Below, piece after piece: positions 13,040 to 25,629 of a DNA stretch of 64,000 nt. Within the stretch, counting starts at the first letter, position 1. Each line of letters begins with the position of its first letter. The notes beneath the pieces are model-generated. The model saw nothing but the letters and a program-made list of their open reading frames with translations. It did no database searches and was not told where the DNA came from. This DNA is from Eonycteris spelaea (taxonomy: Eukaryota; Chordata; Mammalia; Chiroptera; Pteropodidae): the NCBI GenBank assembly GCA_003508835.1, contig PUFA01000027.1, positions 7,688,001 through 7,752,000 of the forward strand, given 5' to 3'. The translations under genes were made by a program, and so were the position numbers.

Positions 13040-15265
13040 ACTTATAGAATTCTCGTCAAGATACCAAGAAGGTAGATGCTGTGCTTGCTCCCTCTCAGAA
13101 CACATCAAAATTACAACTAAACTACAGAAACAACCATCATTGAAAATTGCCTAAAGTCTAGCTAAACAAAAGTCCTGCAACTACAGACATACAGAAGAAG
13201 CCACCTTGAGACTGCTGGGAGGGGTGGAGACATGGAACTGGCTGATCCCACACCCGCATATGGTGGTTCAAAATCAGGAGGGATATCTCAGCTCCAGAGG
13301 TCCCCAAGAGGGGTAACTGGCCCACCAGACTCCTCAGTCCAGGGTTCCAATACCAGGAAGAGAAGACCCACAAAATATGGATGTGAAAAACAGCAGAGAT
13401 TGTAGCTGAGTGAGACAGAGGGCTGTGGGAGTCATAGGCATTTCTCTTAAAGGGCCAATGCATGAACTTACCTGATGACAAACTTGCTCTGAGTTTCAGC
13501 ACTGGGGCGGCAACTCAAAAGGCACTAGGGACATATGGGGAGGAACTGAATTGTCTGAATTCAAATGAGGGCTGGAGGGGTAGCTTTTTCCCAAACATAA
13601 CGGCTGGAGGAGACCAAAGTTCCTTTGTTGAGCCCTCCCCACATCCAGTGTGCAGACACACGTGGGCTCCATATCTGAATCGACACCAATCTGGCTAACA
13701 CAGTTCGCTCTGCCCAGGTGATTCCAAGACCCTGCTCCACCCAACTTGTGTACCCACCCAAGCCACTTCTAGTGGAATTTTAATAAAAATAGTCTGTCTT
13801 GGTTTATGCTGTGGACTTTCCTAAAATCCCTCAAAGGTTCACAAACCAGAAACAAGCAGCATCTGATCTCAGCATGTCTGGTACCACTTGCTGTGCAGCC
13901 CTAGTGGCAGACGGCCTCGGTTCGCAGGTTGTCATCTTGAGGCACATCCAAGCCCAGTGTGGGTGGCAGTCATCTGTGGATTGTTTCGTGGCTCATGCCA
14001 GGTGGCCCTGGAGAGGGTACAGGCTGTGGCTAATCTTGGCCTACAGTGGGTCTCCTCCCAGGAGGAAACTGACTTCAGTCTCAGCCAGAGCACCACCAGG
14101 GGCTACATATAAGGATGACACACCCAAAAGGCAGACTGGGCAGGCACCAGAACCCTGCTAAAGCTAATCCTGTTCTGTAAGGTCAACTCCTGCACCACAA
14201 CTTCTCCACTGTAGTCACCAGCCAGCCCTCACAACTAATCATCCTGAGGGTCAATCCCTCCCAATGATGTGCAAACAGCAACCAAGGCTTAACTACAGCA
14301 GGAGGGCACACATAACCCATAAAAGGGACACACACACCTGGAGCACCCAACTCAGGTGATCAGGGAGATTGTGCCACTGGGCCCCATAGGAAATTGACTA
14401 TATAAGGCCACCCTATATTGACTGGAAGATATAGAAGCTCTACCTAATACATATATACAAATACAGGAGGCAGCCAAAAAGGGGAGACAAAGAAACATGT
14501 CCCAAATGAAATAACAGAACAAAGCTCCAGAAAAAGAACTAAACAAAATGGAGACAAGCAATCTATCAGATGCAGAATTCAAAACACTGGTTATAAGGAT
14601 GATCAATGAACTTAGAGAAAGAGTAGATGAACTCAGTGAGAACTGAGTATTTATCTGAAGAATCCCAAAACACTACTTTGAAGAGACATGTGAATCCATA
14701 TGTTCTTGTAGTATTATTTACAATAGTCAAGATATGGAAGCAAACTGAGTGTCCATCAATGGATAAATTAATAAAGAAGAGGTGGTATATATATAATATA
14801 CAATGGAATATTACTCAGCTATAAAAAAAGAATGAAATCTTGCCATCTGCAACAACATTGATGGACCTAGAAGGTATTGTACTGAGTGAAGTCAGAAAGA
14901 CAAATACCATATGATTTCACTTATGTGGAAGCAAAAGAACAAAATAAACAAAACAGAAACAAACTCATAAATACAGAGAACATTTTGATGGTTGCCAGAT
15001 GGAAGGGAGGGTTGGGAGGATAACTGAAAAAGGAGAAGGAATTAAGTATAAATTGATAGTCACATAATAGTTATGGGGATGTAAGGCATATAGTCAATAA
15101 TATTGTAATTACTATGTACAATGTCAGTTGGGTACTAGATTTATTGGTGTGATCGCTTTGTAAGTTATATAAATGTCTAATCACTATGTTGTACACCTGA
15201 AACTAATATAATATTGCATGCCAACTACAATTGAAAAATAAAAAATATATTTAAGGAAAAATGAT
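13040..15265 (+). mobile_element. Internally deleted L1 retrotransposon (5' UTR plus ORF1 start joined to 3' end)
   Basis: A GC-richer L1 5' UTR occupies about 13040-14547. ORF1 starts at 14548 (METSNLSDAEFKTLV, a typical L1 ORF1 N-terminus) and stops after 32 codons at 14646. From about 14647 the text jumps to the end of ORF2 (landmarks TTACAATAGTCAAGATATGG and ATATTACTCAGCTATAAAAA), then a complete L1 3' UTR (ATGGTTGCCAGATGGAAGG, TTGTACACCTGAAACTAATA) and an A-rich tail near 15230-15265. About 5 kb of coding sequence, including endonuclease and reverse transcriptase, is missing, so the copy cannot be autonomous. The UTR types point to a laurasiatherian, probably bat, L1. It lies antisense to THSD7A. 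Flanking target-site duplications were not identified. Confidence 0.85.
14548..14646 (+). pseudogene. L1 ORF1 remnant, 32 codons
   Basis: This is the start of the L1 RNA-binding protein, ending in TGA exactly where the internal deletion begins. The coiled coil, RRM and C-terminal domain of ORF1p are absent, so it is non-functional. It is useful mainly as a landmark for the deletion junction. Confidence 0.75.
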
Positions 15266-15904
15266 ATTTCTTTAAGAGTCTGTGATAACAAAAATAAACT
15301 CCACATATTTTAACAGTTAAAATGTAAAATCAATAATGTAAACAATAACAGCATTAGAAGAAATATTTGACAATCATTACAGATAGTGAGAAATGACCTA
15401 AATATGAATGATTACACAAAGAAGACAAAACATATTTGAATGCATAAGACTACATTTCCACATGGTAAAATTATTTTTAAAAATTAAGAAAAAATTGCAT
15501 ATAATGTGGTTTATTAAAAAAACTAATACAGAGAGAAAAATGAACAAATGGCATGAAGACAGCATTCAGAAAAATGCTCACATAGACAGAATAAATGACC
15601 AGAAATAAATATCTCAAATTACCTAATAATCATTATCAAATTAAAATAACATTCTGTTTCAACAATAAAAATGACACAAACTTAAATAACAATAATAATT
15701 AGTATAGGTAAGTATTTGGTGAAAGCGGCACTCATATATAGCAAGCATATAAATTAGAATAATAATTTGTAAAACAATTTGCTAAGAATTATACCATTAA
15801 TCTTGCTTTTATGCCAGTAAATCTCAAACTAGAAATGCTGTCTAAAGGAAAAAGAGATATAAAACTGAAGTAAAAGATTATTTACTGCAGTATTACCTAA
15901 ATAA

Positions 15905-16258
15905 ACAGTGGAATCGACACACCCATTAGAATGGCTATTATCTTTAAAAAAAAAAAAAAAAACAGAAAATAACACGTATAGACAAGTATGTGGGAAAAAT
16001 GTAACCTTGTGTCATCGATGGGGATGTAAAATGGCACAGTCACTGTTAGAAACAGTAATAGTGGTTCCTCAAAAAATTAAAAATGTGATCCATTTTTAAT
16101 ATGATCCGGCACAGTGTTTCAGTTTTGCAAAACATAAAAAGTTCTGGAGATAAATTATGGTCTGGTTGCACAACAGTGTGAACATACTATCACAGAAATG
16201 TACACTTAAAAATAGTGGTAAATTTTATGTTAATATTTTACCACAATTTAAAAAACTA
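15905..16258 (+). repeat. Old L1 (L1M-type) 3' fragment
   Basis: The order of landmarks (CCCATTAGAATGGCTATTAT, a GTGGGGATGTAAAATGG-like segment, then AATAGTGGTAAATTTTATG) matches the end of ORF2 and the 3' UTR of old mammalian L1. An A run at 15944-15961 is inserted. Frames are broken. Confidence 0.7.
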
Positions 16259-16259
16259 A

Positions 16260-18940
16260 AAAAGCAAAGTAAATGTCCTATAGGTTAATTAAAAATAACT
16301 ATGAACATTCAAATAATAAAATAGTTAACCTATTTTCTAACCCCCCCCCCAAATATCTCACTATTGTAACTAAATCTGATATTCTTTTAAAAAGTAAAAT
16401 GTAGTAAAGTAGGTTTCCTTTGTAGATCTCTTCTGATGGTGAAGCAGATGTTTCCTAAGATATGATTGGCACCAGGGTGTGACAATTTCAATGAAGCAAG
16501 TTGAAAATGATTCTCTGGATAGCTTCTATTAGGGGTGTGTGTGTGGGGGCGGAGGGGGGGATGCCTCTTTCCAGACCACCAAAGATCTGAAACATGAAAG
16601 TCAGGGCCTATGTTTCATTTTCTCCAGGGCAGCTAACAAATTTGTAGAAGGAGCTATTCTAACCTCGCATATGAAATTTTGCCCCAGAGACTGGATCTGC
16701 ATATGAAAAATCAGGCCCAATAATGGAACACATCAAGCTGCTGTGACTACAATGTCTGGAAGAAAAACGTTGAAGGCTTTATAATTTTTCAGAATTCCCT
16801 AGAGCAAGAAAGAAAATTTAAAAAGCCCTTTCTTTATTATCTGGTCACTATTCACAACCTCATTTGCTAATGGAGAGGGTGGTCCATTATAATCAGATCT
16901 CATTTTCTGTTTAATGACTTTATATAGAATCTACTTTAAATTCATTTTATAGTGGATGAAGCACTACATCATGTTTGTCTCTTTTGGATTCTTCTGAATG
17001 TTTGCTCTGTTTTGTAAAACAGAGAATTTTATCATTCTATTTTTCATACACAATTTGTAAAATATTTAAAAATCAGCTTCTGAAAATGTGGATATATATA
17101 ACTGATATGAACTCAAATGAACTGATAGAACATTATAGAAATGTTCTAAAAAAGCCAAAGGCCCATCTTGAGAATTAATAAAATTATTTTCATATAAAAG
17201 TAATAACGGAGTTTGAAAGTATTTCATAGTATTTATAATTTGAAGCACCAATTATTAGTGGTTCTCTCTCATTGAGACCAGTATGAACTTAAGGCATTTC
17301 GGCCATCAGCTGCAACCCACTATTAGCTTTTGAAACACTGCTATATATTTTGCAGATATATTTTGCAGTTGATTTAACATCAAGAAGTTTAACATCCTAC
17401 ATTTGCTCATTTAGGCATTTATTCTGTGTGTATTCGCAATTGTGGTAAAAGCATTAAAAATATAACTCACCATTTTCGAGAATAAAGTGGAAAGTGATGC
17501 ATACTTTGCATCACTTAATGTACAATGGAAAAAGTGCAAAAAGTAATATAAATTGCTCAGCTCAATTTCGGAAAACTCCATTTCTTTTACAGGATGCAAA
17601 CTTATAGTTGTTTCTATTGGCAGAAAGGGATATTTGATACCATTTGACAGCATTTTCAGGAAATTCAGTACTCTTTTTTTTTTTCCCCATAAGGAGACCA
17701 AAACTAAGTAAAAAAGAATACTCACATCTCCAACAACATGGAGAATATTAGAGCCAATATACCCAATAAACTGACAAGAAAAGCCATCATTCTGCCATAA
17801 TGGTATAAAAAAGCTGTTTCAAATGTAAATTAAGTCAACGTGCGCATATGCGCGCGTGCGCGCACAACCACACACACACACACACACACACTTAACTGTT
17901 GCCTAGAGCTAAATATGGCCAGCATCTATGATATAGTGTATTTTAATATAATTCTGTCTCTATCTATGTCAGCAGGTCATCTCCTTTACTGGGGACTCAC
18001 AGTAATATAGAAGATGATTCCTAGATCTTAACTATTCTTGGGTCTTCTAAATTTCCAATGTTCACCCAGGATAAACAGTTCAATTACAGAATTCCCTACC
18101 ACTTAAAGCCAATGGATATCAGAAAGGCACTGATGAAGTCAAATACAGCAAATCAATATTAAATCAATAATATTTTAAAAGAATGTAATAACTAGAATGG
18201 GAATTGTGCCTTGGCACACATTTGAACCAGATTTTTTTTTTTTCTGTTATAATCTTGAATATATCACACATTGGAAACTGTTAAAATGGTTCCTGCCCCT
18301 ACAAGAAAAACCTCTATGTAATAGATACATTAACAGATAGGGTGTCAGCATCTAGACTGGGTTTTGGAAAAGATAATCCATTAAGTAGATTCCTTTTTCT
18401 ATAAGATAAACACTTCCTTCTCACACATTTTAAGACTTTATTCAAAAATAAAGCCATTCATTATTCCTCACCAGATAATGCTTTAGTTATGACTAACCAA
18501 GTTGTAATACTCATTTAATGGGTATCTATATTTTCAAAACTATTTTTGAAAACCTATACTTGGTATACAGTGCCAACAAAATAAAGCTCAAGATATTTAG
18601 TCTCTGTTTTTGAGGAGATCAAACTAAATGGAAACTAAGAAAGGAAATTGGAGAATGGAGAAAGAAGAATAAGTTTTTTTTTTTTTTAGAAAATTCACCA
18701 GCTTAATAAAGGTATATTTAAAAACTAATGAAACACTTTTAAAATTGTGAAGAATGATATTTATATTCAGAGATCACAGTTAAATTTATGCCTAAGAGGG
18801 AAAATTAAAAGAAATAATTGCAAATTATAATTTTTCAAAACTTTTCATGTGAACAGAAATCGTCACACTGAAATCATACACTGAAAAAATATACTGATAT
18901 TCTACAGATGGTATACACAAACAAAATATATAATATCCTT
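16260..18940. other. Unassigned intron with simple-sequence tracts
   Basis: No gene or named repeat recognised. It holds a C10 run at about 16342-16351, a G-rich patch at 16534-16560, and an alternating CG/CA tract at 17838-17891. Open frames at 16975-17251 and 17411-17725 are AT-rich without recognisable domains. Confidence 0.5.
17838..17891. repeat. Alternating purine-pyrimidine tract (CG/CA), Z-DNA prone
   Basis: It begins ACGTGCGCATATGCGCGCGT and continues to a CA array. GCGCATATGCGC is a perfect palindrome. Eight or so CpG steps survive here although the surrounding intron is CpG-poor. Confidence 0.9.
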
Positions 18941-18949
18941 ATTAATTTT

Positions 18950-19230
18950 TTAAATACCATGCAGACTCTGCATTAATAATTTATGAGGTACTTTAACATA
19001 CATTATTTTAATTTTGTTCTTATACCAATCCCATAAACAACAGTATTAATATTCACATAACAAATATAAATATAATTGGTATCGTTAATTTTCTGACCTA
19101 GATGCACTGTAGAGATTTCCTAGGTTAAGTTTCTAATTGGTGTGAAAAGTAAGGATAAATGAAATTAAGTGATTTTCCAAAGATCAGTCTGCTAGTTAGT
19201 ATCAGAGATAAGTCTGATACCCAATGTAAT
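18950..19230 (+). repeat. MIR-like SINE relic
   Basis: The order TTATGAGGTACTTTAACATA, then a GTAAGGATAAATGAAATTAAGTG-like segment (as in the MIR AACTGAGGCTCAGAGAGGTTAAGT core), then GATCAGTCTGCTAGTTAGTA fits MIR. It is very diverged. Confidence 0.55.
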
Positions 19231-19299
19231 ATTGTTTTCACTATACGTTATTTTAATTAGAAAAAAAAAACATTTACTCCATCAATTCTATTATGAACT

Positions 19300-20690
19300 A
19301 CCAAGAAGTATTTCATCCATCTTTCAGAAATATTTACTTCTCAGTGTTAATATCTCTCCCTTTCTCTCTCCCTCTCCATTGCCCTCCTTAACTATCCCTA
19401 TTACCAGTTAATCACCAGACAAAATTTCTAATTAGGTGTCCTCTCCCATTGAATAGACCCAAGTCTCCAATTGCTGTAAATTTATTTGGATTTATTTGTC
19501 TGACATATCAAGGTCGTGAGGATCAAAACTAGACTCATTATCTAAAAGTACTCTTTACCTCTGTGTTTTTCTGTCTTACTTAAAGTCATGTTCTTTCCAT
19601 AAGCAGAGGCAGAAATTCTCAGAATCATCTACAGTTAAATCCTCTAATTTACATCCAAAGCTTATTCAGCCTCACATCTTTCCATTTATGTCCTACCACT
19701 CAATGTTTATTTGTGCTGTTCCCCATCATCCTTTGAATGAATTGTTACATTAACTTGCTTATGGATTTTTCTATTTCTAGTCTCTTTCCTTTTTAAGACA
19801 TCAATCAATGAATTGCAGAATTAACATAAACACAACTAAATAATTTATGAACATGCTCTGTGACATTTAAAAGGAAGTAAAAACATTGGCTAATGATAGT
19901 AAAATATTTTATCTAATATAGCAGAAGTATGCAAACCAGAATCACTGATACCCCTGGTGATCAGCAGCTTCTGGTTACTGTCTTGTATAGTTTCCTCCCA
20001 CACTGAACAAAATGCTGCCCTATGGTATCAATCAAATATTGTGGCAATGATAGACTGCATGACTTTTGTGGCAAGGATATACAAAATATTTTGGTTTTCG
20101 CCTTGTCTCACTTAGGTCCCTAGCTCTGGTGCAAACCTTCTGCCATGTTTTGAGGATACTCAAGGAGACTTATAGAGTCTTCTTAGAGAATGGGGTCATG
20201 TTGAGGTTCATGTGGTGAGAAACTGGTTTCCAGCTAAGAGCAGGCTATTCAGTGCTGGGCATATGAGTGAGCTACCTTGGAAGTAGATTTTCCAGTTCCA
20301 CTCAGCATCTTGACTGCAACCTCATGAGAGATCTTGTGCAAGAGTCACTCAGGTAATCCATTCCCCAGATTCTGACCCACAAAAGACCGTGTTTCAAGCT
20401 GGTAAGTTTTGCTCCTATGTAAAACTTACACTGTAGTGGATAAATTACATAGCAATGGATAAATTATACAGCAATGATAAATTTTTACAGCAATGGATAA
20501 AAATAATAGAAGAGAGTTTTAATGTTATAGAGAGTATTATGTGGAAAAAAAATATCCTGTATAGAGAATTAAAACTTGGGTGCTAGATATGAAACAGTAG
20601 AAACATGTTATATAAAGTACTCTACAAGGTATGGAGATAAAGAATACTTTAATTAGATGTAAATTAAAAGAAAACATGCAAATTCTTCCA
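19300..20690. other. Unassigned intron, pyrimidine-rich then mixed
   Basis: About 19340-19800 is pyrimidine-rich and vaguely L2-like, but I cannot support the assignment. 20425-20508 contains an imperfect tandem repeat. No gene recognised. Confidence 0.45.
20425..20508 (+). repeat. Imperfect short tandem repeat, about 20-base unit
   Basis: Four degenerate units built on GGATAAATTAYACAGCAAT, with lengths of 18-22 bases. Confidence 0.75.
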
Positions 20691-20734
20691 ACATACAAGC
20701 CAGGTTCTCCCCATGACTAGTCTACATGTGCTTT

Positions 20735-20895
20735 GTCCAGGGGTTTTCCTCTGTAATATAGGGTTCTTAGAAGCATCCTTGGTCTCAACCCACCAGATAC
20801 CAGTGGTACCATTTTCTTTGCCACGCCACAGCATTATGAATGTTTGCAGACTTCAACATATGTCCCTGGGAGGGGAGCGCTGAAATTATCCCTGG
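20735..20895 (+). repeat. hAT-type MER element relic
   Basis: Landmarks AGAAGCATCCTTGGTCTCAA, CCACCAGATACCAGTGGTAC, and the end CCCTGGTTAAGGAGCACTG match the layout of a common mammalian non-autonomous hAT element that ends in GAGAACCACTG. I am unsure of the family name. Confidence 0.6.
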
Positions 20896-20899
20896 TTAA

Positions 20900-22265
20900 G
20901 GAGCACTGCTACAAATACAAGGATGTAATATACTTTATAAGCATTTACTAAAAAAAAATTTTTTTTTCAACACATTGGACTATTCCCATCTGTTCTGCAG
21001 CACTTTATACCAAAGGATAAAATATAAAGAAAATTCCAGAACCTTCAGTTTGTATTTTCTGATTAGAGTCTGAGGCCATCTGCCATAGTTATAATAATCT
21101 GCCAGAGTGTCACAAATGATCAATCTGATGTTAGGAATCAACAGGAAAATATATTTTAGGTGGGTATATGTCTTTATTACAGAAAATAAATAAGGCTTTT
21201 AATTAATCTCCCTCTCTCCCTCTTCCTCTTCCACCCATGGAAAAACCAGCCATTTATTATTCTCAGTACTTCTAGCAGGTGAACAAAAGAACTGCAAACT
21301 TTTTTACTTAAGGAAAAACAAAAGCAAAAGCCTTTAAGTATCAGGCATGACAGAAATCACAATCCAAAGTCTGTTTTGTTGAAACTTTCAAAGCTGAGTA
21401 AAAAGTAAACATGAGGTAAATTAATGAAAGTTCTCGAATAAATTAAGAACAGAAACTGTTTTATTAACAGTCTCAAAAGAGAAATAAAAATATTGTTTGT
21501 AAGTCTCTCCTATGCATTAAAATTACAGCTATTTCTGCCATGAAATGTTTTGCTGTGGTAACGATGGCTATAGACAGCAAAGAGAATGTTTTTTGTAGTT
21601 TTAAGAACTTCTTTGCAATATTACAAGGTATTTTGGAACACTTATCTATAACGAATGCTAAAATTATATACATTTTTCCACTTTACTTGAATAATTGGTG
21701 AGTCATTTACTTGATTACTGGAATCTTGATCGTATAGTTAGAAAAAACTATACTACTTTTTGTTTTAGTTTCTGCAGAAGCTGACTCTGATAGAATAAAT
21801 TGAGTGTGCACAATGTATTTTCTGGTAAAAGAAACATTGGTAGAGGGATAGAAAAGTGAGAAATAGAAGTGGGGCAGCCAATGAAGGGCTCATGGTTCAA
21901 AGAGCTGTCACTGAAAGTAACTGAAGCTTAATCTGAGAGCCAATAGAGAAGGTACAATTCAGAGTCATCCCCCGAGGGGCCAGGGAGCTGTGGAATTTAT
22001 ACACTAACCATCATAGGCCATTGTTTGAGGGCTGCAGTCAGGAACATTAATTTTCCAGCATTTTTGGCTTCCTCCAAAGGCAGTGAAAGCAGACATTAAT
22101 GGCCAGAAAAAGGCCCTCAGATGAATAAATACAGATCTGGGCAATTAGAAATCAACTAGCTAGTGAGTTAGAGGGGATATAAGTAGAGCACTGGCCATAT
22201 CTGCTATATTACAATTTCTGTAAAATGATAAACATAACAGATCATGAATGTCTATTAATTGCAAT
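20900..22265. other. Unassigned intron
   Basis: No gene recognised. 21780-22190 is more GC-balanced and reads like an old interspersed repeat (CTGTCACTGAAAGTAACTGA, GGCTTCCTCCAAAGGCAGTG), but I cannot name it. Confidence 0.45.
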
Positions 22266-22269
22266 TTTT

Positions 22270-22970
22270 TTATGTTTCCCAAATCTTAGGACTTCCATCA
22301 GTTCTGAAAAATTCTCAACCAATACTAATTCAAATATTGTCATCTGAAATTCTAATTAGATATGTTAGATATCCTTATTTTTCCCTCCATGTCTCTTAAC
22401 CTCCTTTATAATTCCAAATTTTTTTGCATTAAATTTAATTTCATCTTCTTCCAGTTAACTAATTCTCCATTCATCTGTATCTAGTCTGCTGTTAATTGAT
22501 CCACTGATTTTGTTTTGTTTTGTTCCTATGTTTATTTCTTTCCCTTTCAAATATGCCTGGTCCTCTTGAATAGTATCTTTTTCTGCTCCCAGAAGTTTTT
22601 GTTTTATATTTAAATTTTAATAATTCCACACATACTTATTTTGCAGAATAGAGCCAATAATTTCATGCACTAAAATTCTTGTTCTAATAATGCCATTTGT
22701 AGTTTCCCCTTAGTCTTAGTTACAGGATCTATATTATGCATCTGATCTTTGGGTGGGAGGTTTAAATTCCAACTACCTAATTCTCAAACTCTATGGGCTG
22801 GTCTCCTGTCCTCAGATTCCTACGAAATTACAAATCCTCTGATTTCTAGACTTGTAACCTTCTGAGGTCAGTCTTGGCTTCATTGTAGAGTTAATAACTC
22901 TGAATTTCAGACTCATTTTATTTTTGGTCCTTCAAACTTCCTTTCCATTCTTATGAGCCACCCTTACCTT
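22270..22970 (-). repeat. HAL1/L1M-like LINE relic
   Basis: The T-rich plus strand with landmarks AGTCTGCTGTTAATTGATCC and AATAATTTCATGCACTAAAA resembles the reverse complement of old L1/HAL1 sequence. No intact frame remains. This would be in the same orientation as THSD7A. Confidence 0.4.
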
Positions 22971-24143
22971 TAATGTTAAGACTACATTTCACTCCACATT
23001 TACATTTTGTAATACACAGTATACACTCATTATATGTAGTATTTCACAGTATGTTCACAGTAATTTCATTTTCATGCTTTTTACATGCTTTTAATCTTCA
23101 TTGTTATCCTGCCCCTCAAATATCTCCTATTTTCTCAGCATATTATGTGCCCCATTATGCTTTTATTTCTTCCATATTCATGGAATCCATGATCATTAAA
23201 ATAAGCTCTAATAAGCACTTCAAATTCACTCACATGTATTCTCCATATTGTATACTGTTATCTGCTTTCTCAATCACTGACTATATCCTAGCCTCAACTG
23301 AACTTCACACACAGTTGCAATCAGTTTGCCAAGTCTTAATGAAAAAGGTAATTGGCTAATCTTTTGCTCTACAAAATAACTCTCTCACAAATCAGATGGG
23401 CTCTTGGGGCTAATTTGTATTCTCTAATTCATCTTTTCTAAATCTTTGAGATATTTCTCTGCTTCCTCCTGGATCTCATTTCCCATTTCAATCTGAAATG
23501 ATTGCCTTTAAACTGGTTTATCCATGATGGAGTATCTCTGCATATTAATCTATTTCTTTCTCCCTTTCTTTTCAAATAATAATTTGTTTTACTTATAATG
23601 TTTTTTTTTTGAATCTTCAATTGTTCCTTCTCCAGCAGACCCTTCACCCTGTTCTAAAATATTTAAAATTTTCCTACTCACTCCTCTCTCAGCACAACAT
23701 TGTGGCAGATACTGGACCAATCACAAGAGCCATCATTAACCCTATTTCCCCTTATCTTCTTCTATAATAGAGGCAAATGAGCCAAATTATTCAATTGTAC
23801 ATCCTCCCCTGCAGTAACAAATAGCCATTCTACATGCTTGTGACCCATAAAACATAGCTAGAAAACCCTGAGGAGAGATTTCCTCATTATAAAGAAAGAC
23901 AAAGTCTTGCTAGGAGAAATACTTTCCTCTCTTTGCCTCCCTGACTCTTTCTGCCTGGAATGTGGTTGTTAAGTCTAGAGGTGCAGCAATTGTCTTGCAA
24001 CCATAAGTCACAACCTTACAAAATGCTAAGAAAGGGGAGGTAGAAAACCAGAAAGTACCTGGGGCTTCGATATATCTTCAGCCACAGAACTCCCTAGATG
24101 CCTCACTCCAGAGTTCTTGCTAAGGGAATAATGAATCACCATT

Positions 24144-24144
<1 letters not shown>

Positions 24145-24189
<45 letters not shown>

Positions 24190-24218
24190 ACACACATACA
24201 CACACACACACACACACG
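24145..24218. repeat. (CA)n microsatellite
   Basis: About 36 CA units with T interruptions near 24185 and 24198. The minus-strand 75-codon frame over it is a Cys-Val dipeptide artefact. Confidence 0.97.
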
Positions 24219-24489
24219 GAAATTACTGTAGTTTTATTTTTGTTACTTGCCAATATGATATTAAAGATACTTTTCTTTCACCTCTCTATAGCCCCCACAC
24301 TCAGCTGACAAAAAAATTAAAACACTAACCAAACTATATATGCTTGCTATTTCTATTTGCCATTAACCTTTCATTACAAAGCAGTGGTGGCAAACTGGTA
24401 TTAGTACCAAGCGATAGCATGCTTGGCTCTAAAGAGTTTATACAAATTTTAAATGCATTACCAATACTTAAGCATTAGAAAATGTTAGC

Positions 24490-24607
24490 TTTTTTGATTG
24501 CTGGGTTCATCAAAACAAAAAAAGATCAGTCAACGTTGGACTGACCCCTTACATCCTGAAGTAGCACAGATGGAATTGTTAATGGCTGCTTTTGAAACGG
24601 AAGCAAA
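24490..24607 (+). other. Unexplained segment fused to the 5' side of the L1 fragment
   Basis: About 115 bases that do not read as L1, with an open frame through WTDPLHPEVAQMELLMAAF that continues into the L1 sequence. I do not recognise the peptide. It may be chance, another repeat, or non-L1 sequence at an L1 breakpoint. Confidence 0.35.
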
Positions 24608-25625
24608 CAATACAATGGAGAAAATGATGTCCTTTCAACAATGGTGCTTGACATCCACATGCAAAAGACACAGATCTCATACCATACCCTTCGCAAAAAT
24701 GAACTCAAAATGGATCACAGATCAAAATGTAAACCACAGAAGTATGAAACTCCCAGAAGATAACATACAAAAAAATCTAGATGACTTTGGGTATGAAAAT
24801 GACTTTTTTTAGATACGTTAAAACCATGATCAATGAAAGAAACAATTGATAAGCTGGACTTCATTACAATTAAAAGCATTTAATTGTAATGAATGCAAAT
24901 TATACTGTCAAGAGAATGAAAAGACAAGCCATGGGCTGGGGGAAAATACTTGCAAAACACACATCTGACACAAGACTGTTATCCAAAATATACAAAGAAC
25001 TCCTAAAACTCAACAATAAGAAAAAAAAAAAAACAGATTTAAAAAAAAAGTTGAACAGGTATCTCACCAAAAAAAGATATACAAATGGCAAATAAGCATA
25101 TGAAACAATGCTCCATGTAATGTTATTAGAGACTTGCAAATTTAAACGGCACTAAGATACCACTACACATCTATTAGAATGGCTAAAATCCAAAACACTG
25201 ACAACACCAAATGCTAACAAGGATGTGGAGCAACAGAACTCCCATGCATTGCTGATAGGAATGTAAATGGTACAGCCACTTTGGAAGACAGTTTGGCAGT
25301 TTCTTACAAAACTAAAAAGACTCATACCATATGATCTCCAGCAATCACACTCCTTGATATTTACCCAAAAGAGCTGAAAATTTATGTCCATGTAAAAACC
25401 TACACATGGATGTTTATAGCAGTTCTATTCATAATTGCCAACATTTGGAAGCAACCAAGATGTCCTTCAGTAGGTGAATGGATAAATAAACTGTGGTACA
25501 GCCAGACAATGGGGTATTATTCAATGGTAAAAAGAAACGAGTCAACCTATGAAATGACATAAAAAACATTAAATACACATTACTAAGTGAAAGAAGTCAA
25601 TCTGAAAAAATTAAACTGGTTCTGC
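24608..25625 (+). repeat. Old L1 fragment (ORF2 C-terminus and 3' region)
   Basis: Starting at about ACAATGGAGAAAATGATGTC the text follows the end of L1 ORF2: translated pieces such as MNSKWITDQNVNHRSMKL and LPEDNIQKNLDDFGYENDFF are typical. Later landmarks are ATTAGAATGGCTAAAATCCA and GAATGGATAAATAAACTGTG. Several stops and A-run expansions (25019-25049) break the frame. No activity is possible. Confidence 0.85.
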
Positions 25626-25629
25626 AATT

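Noticed and set aside
13158..14161. A cluster of open frames on both strands that could suggest a gene
   Set aside because: They lie in the GC-richer L1 5' UTR, which has homology to the second L1 copy near 30.1 kb and is non-coding.
14640..14650. Splicing of L1 RNA as the cause of the internal deletion
   Set aside because: The donor-like GTGAGA is retained in the element rather than removed and no clear acceptor precedes the rejoined part, so canonical splicing is not supported here.
24026..24253. A 75-codon frame with a Cys-Val repeat
   Set aside because: It is the translation of a CA microsatellite.
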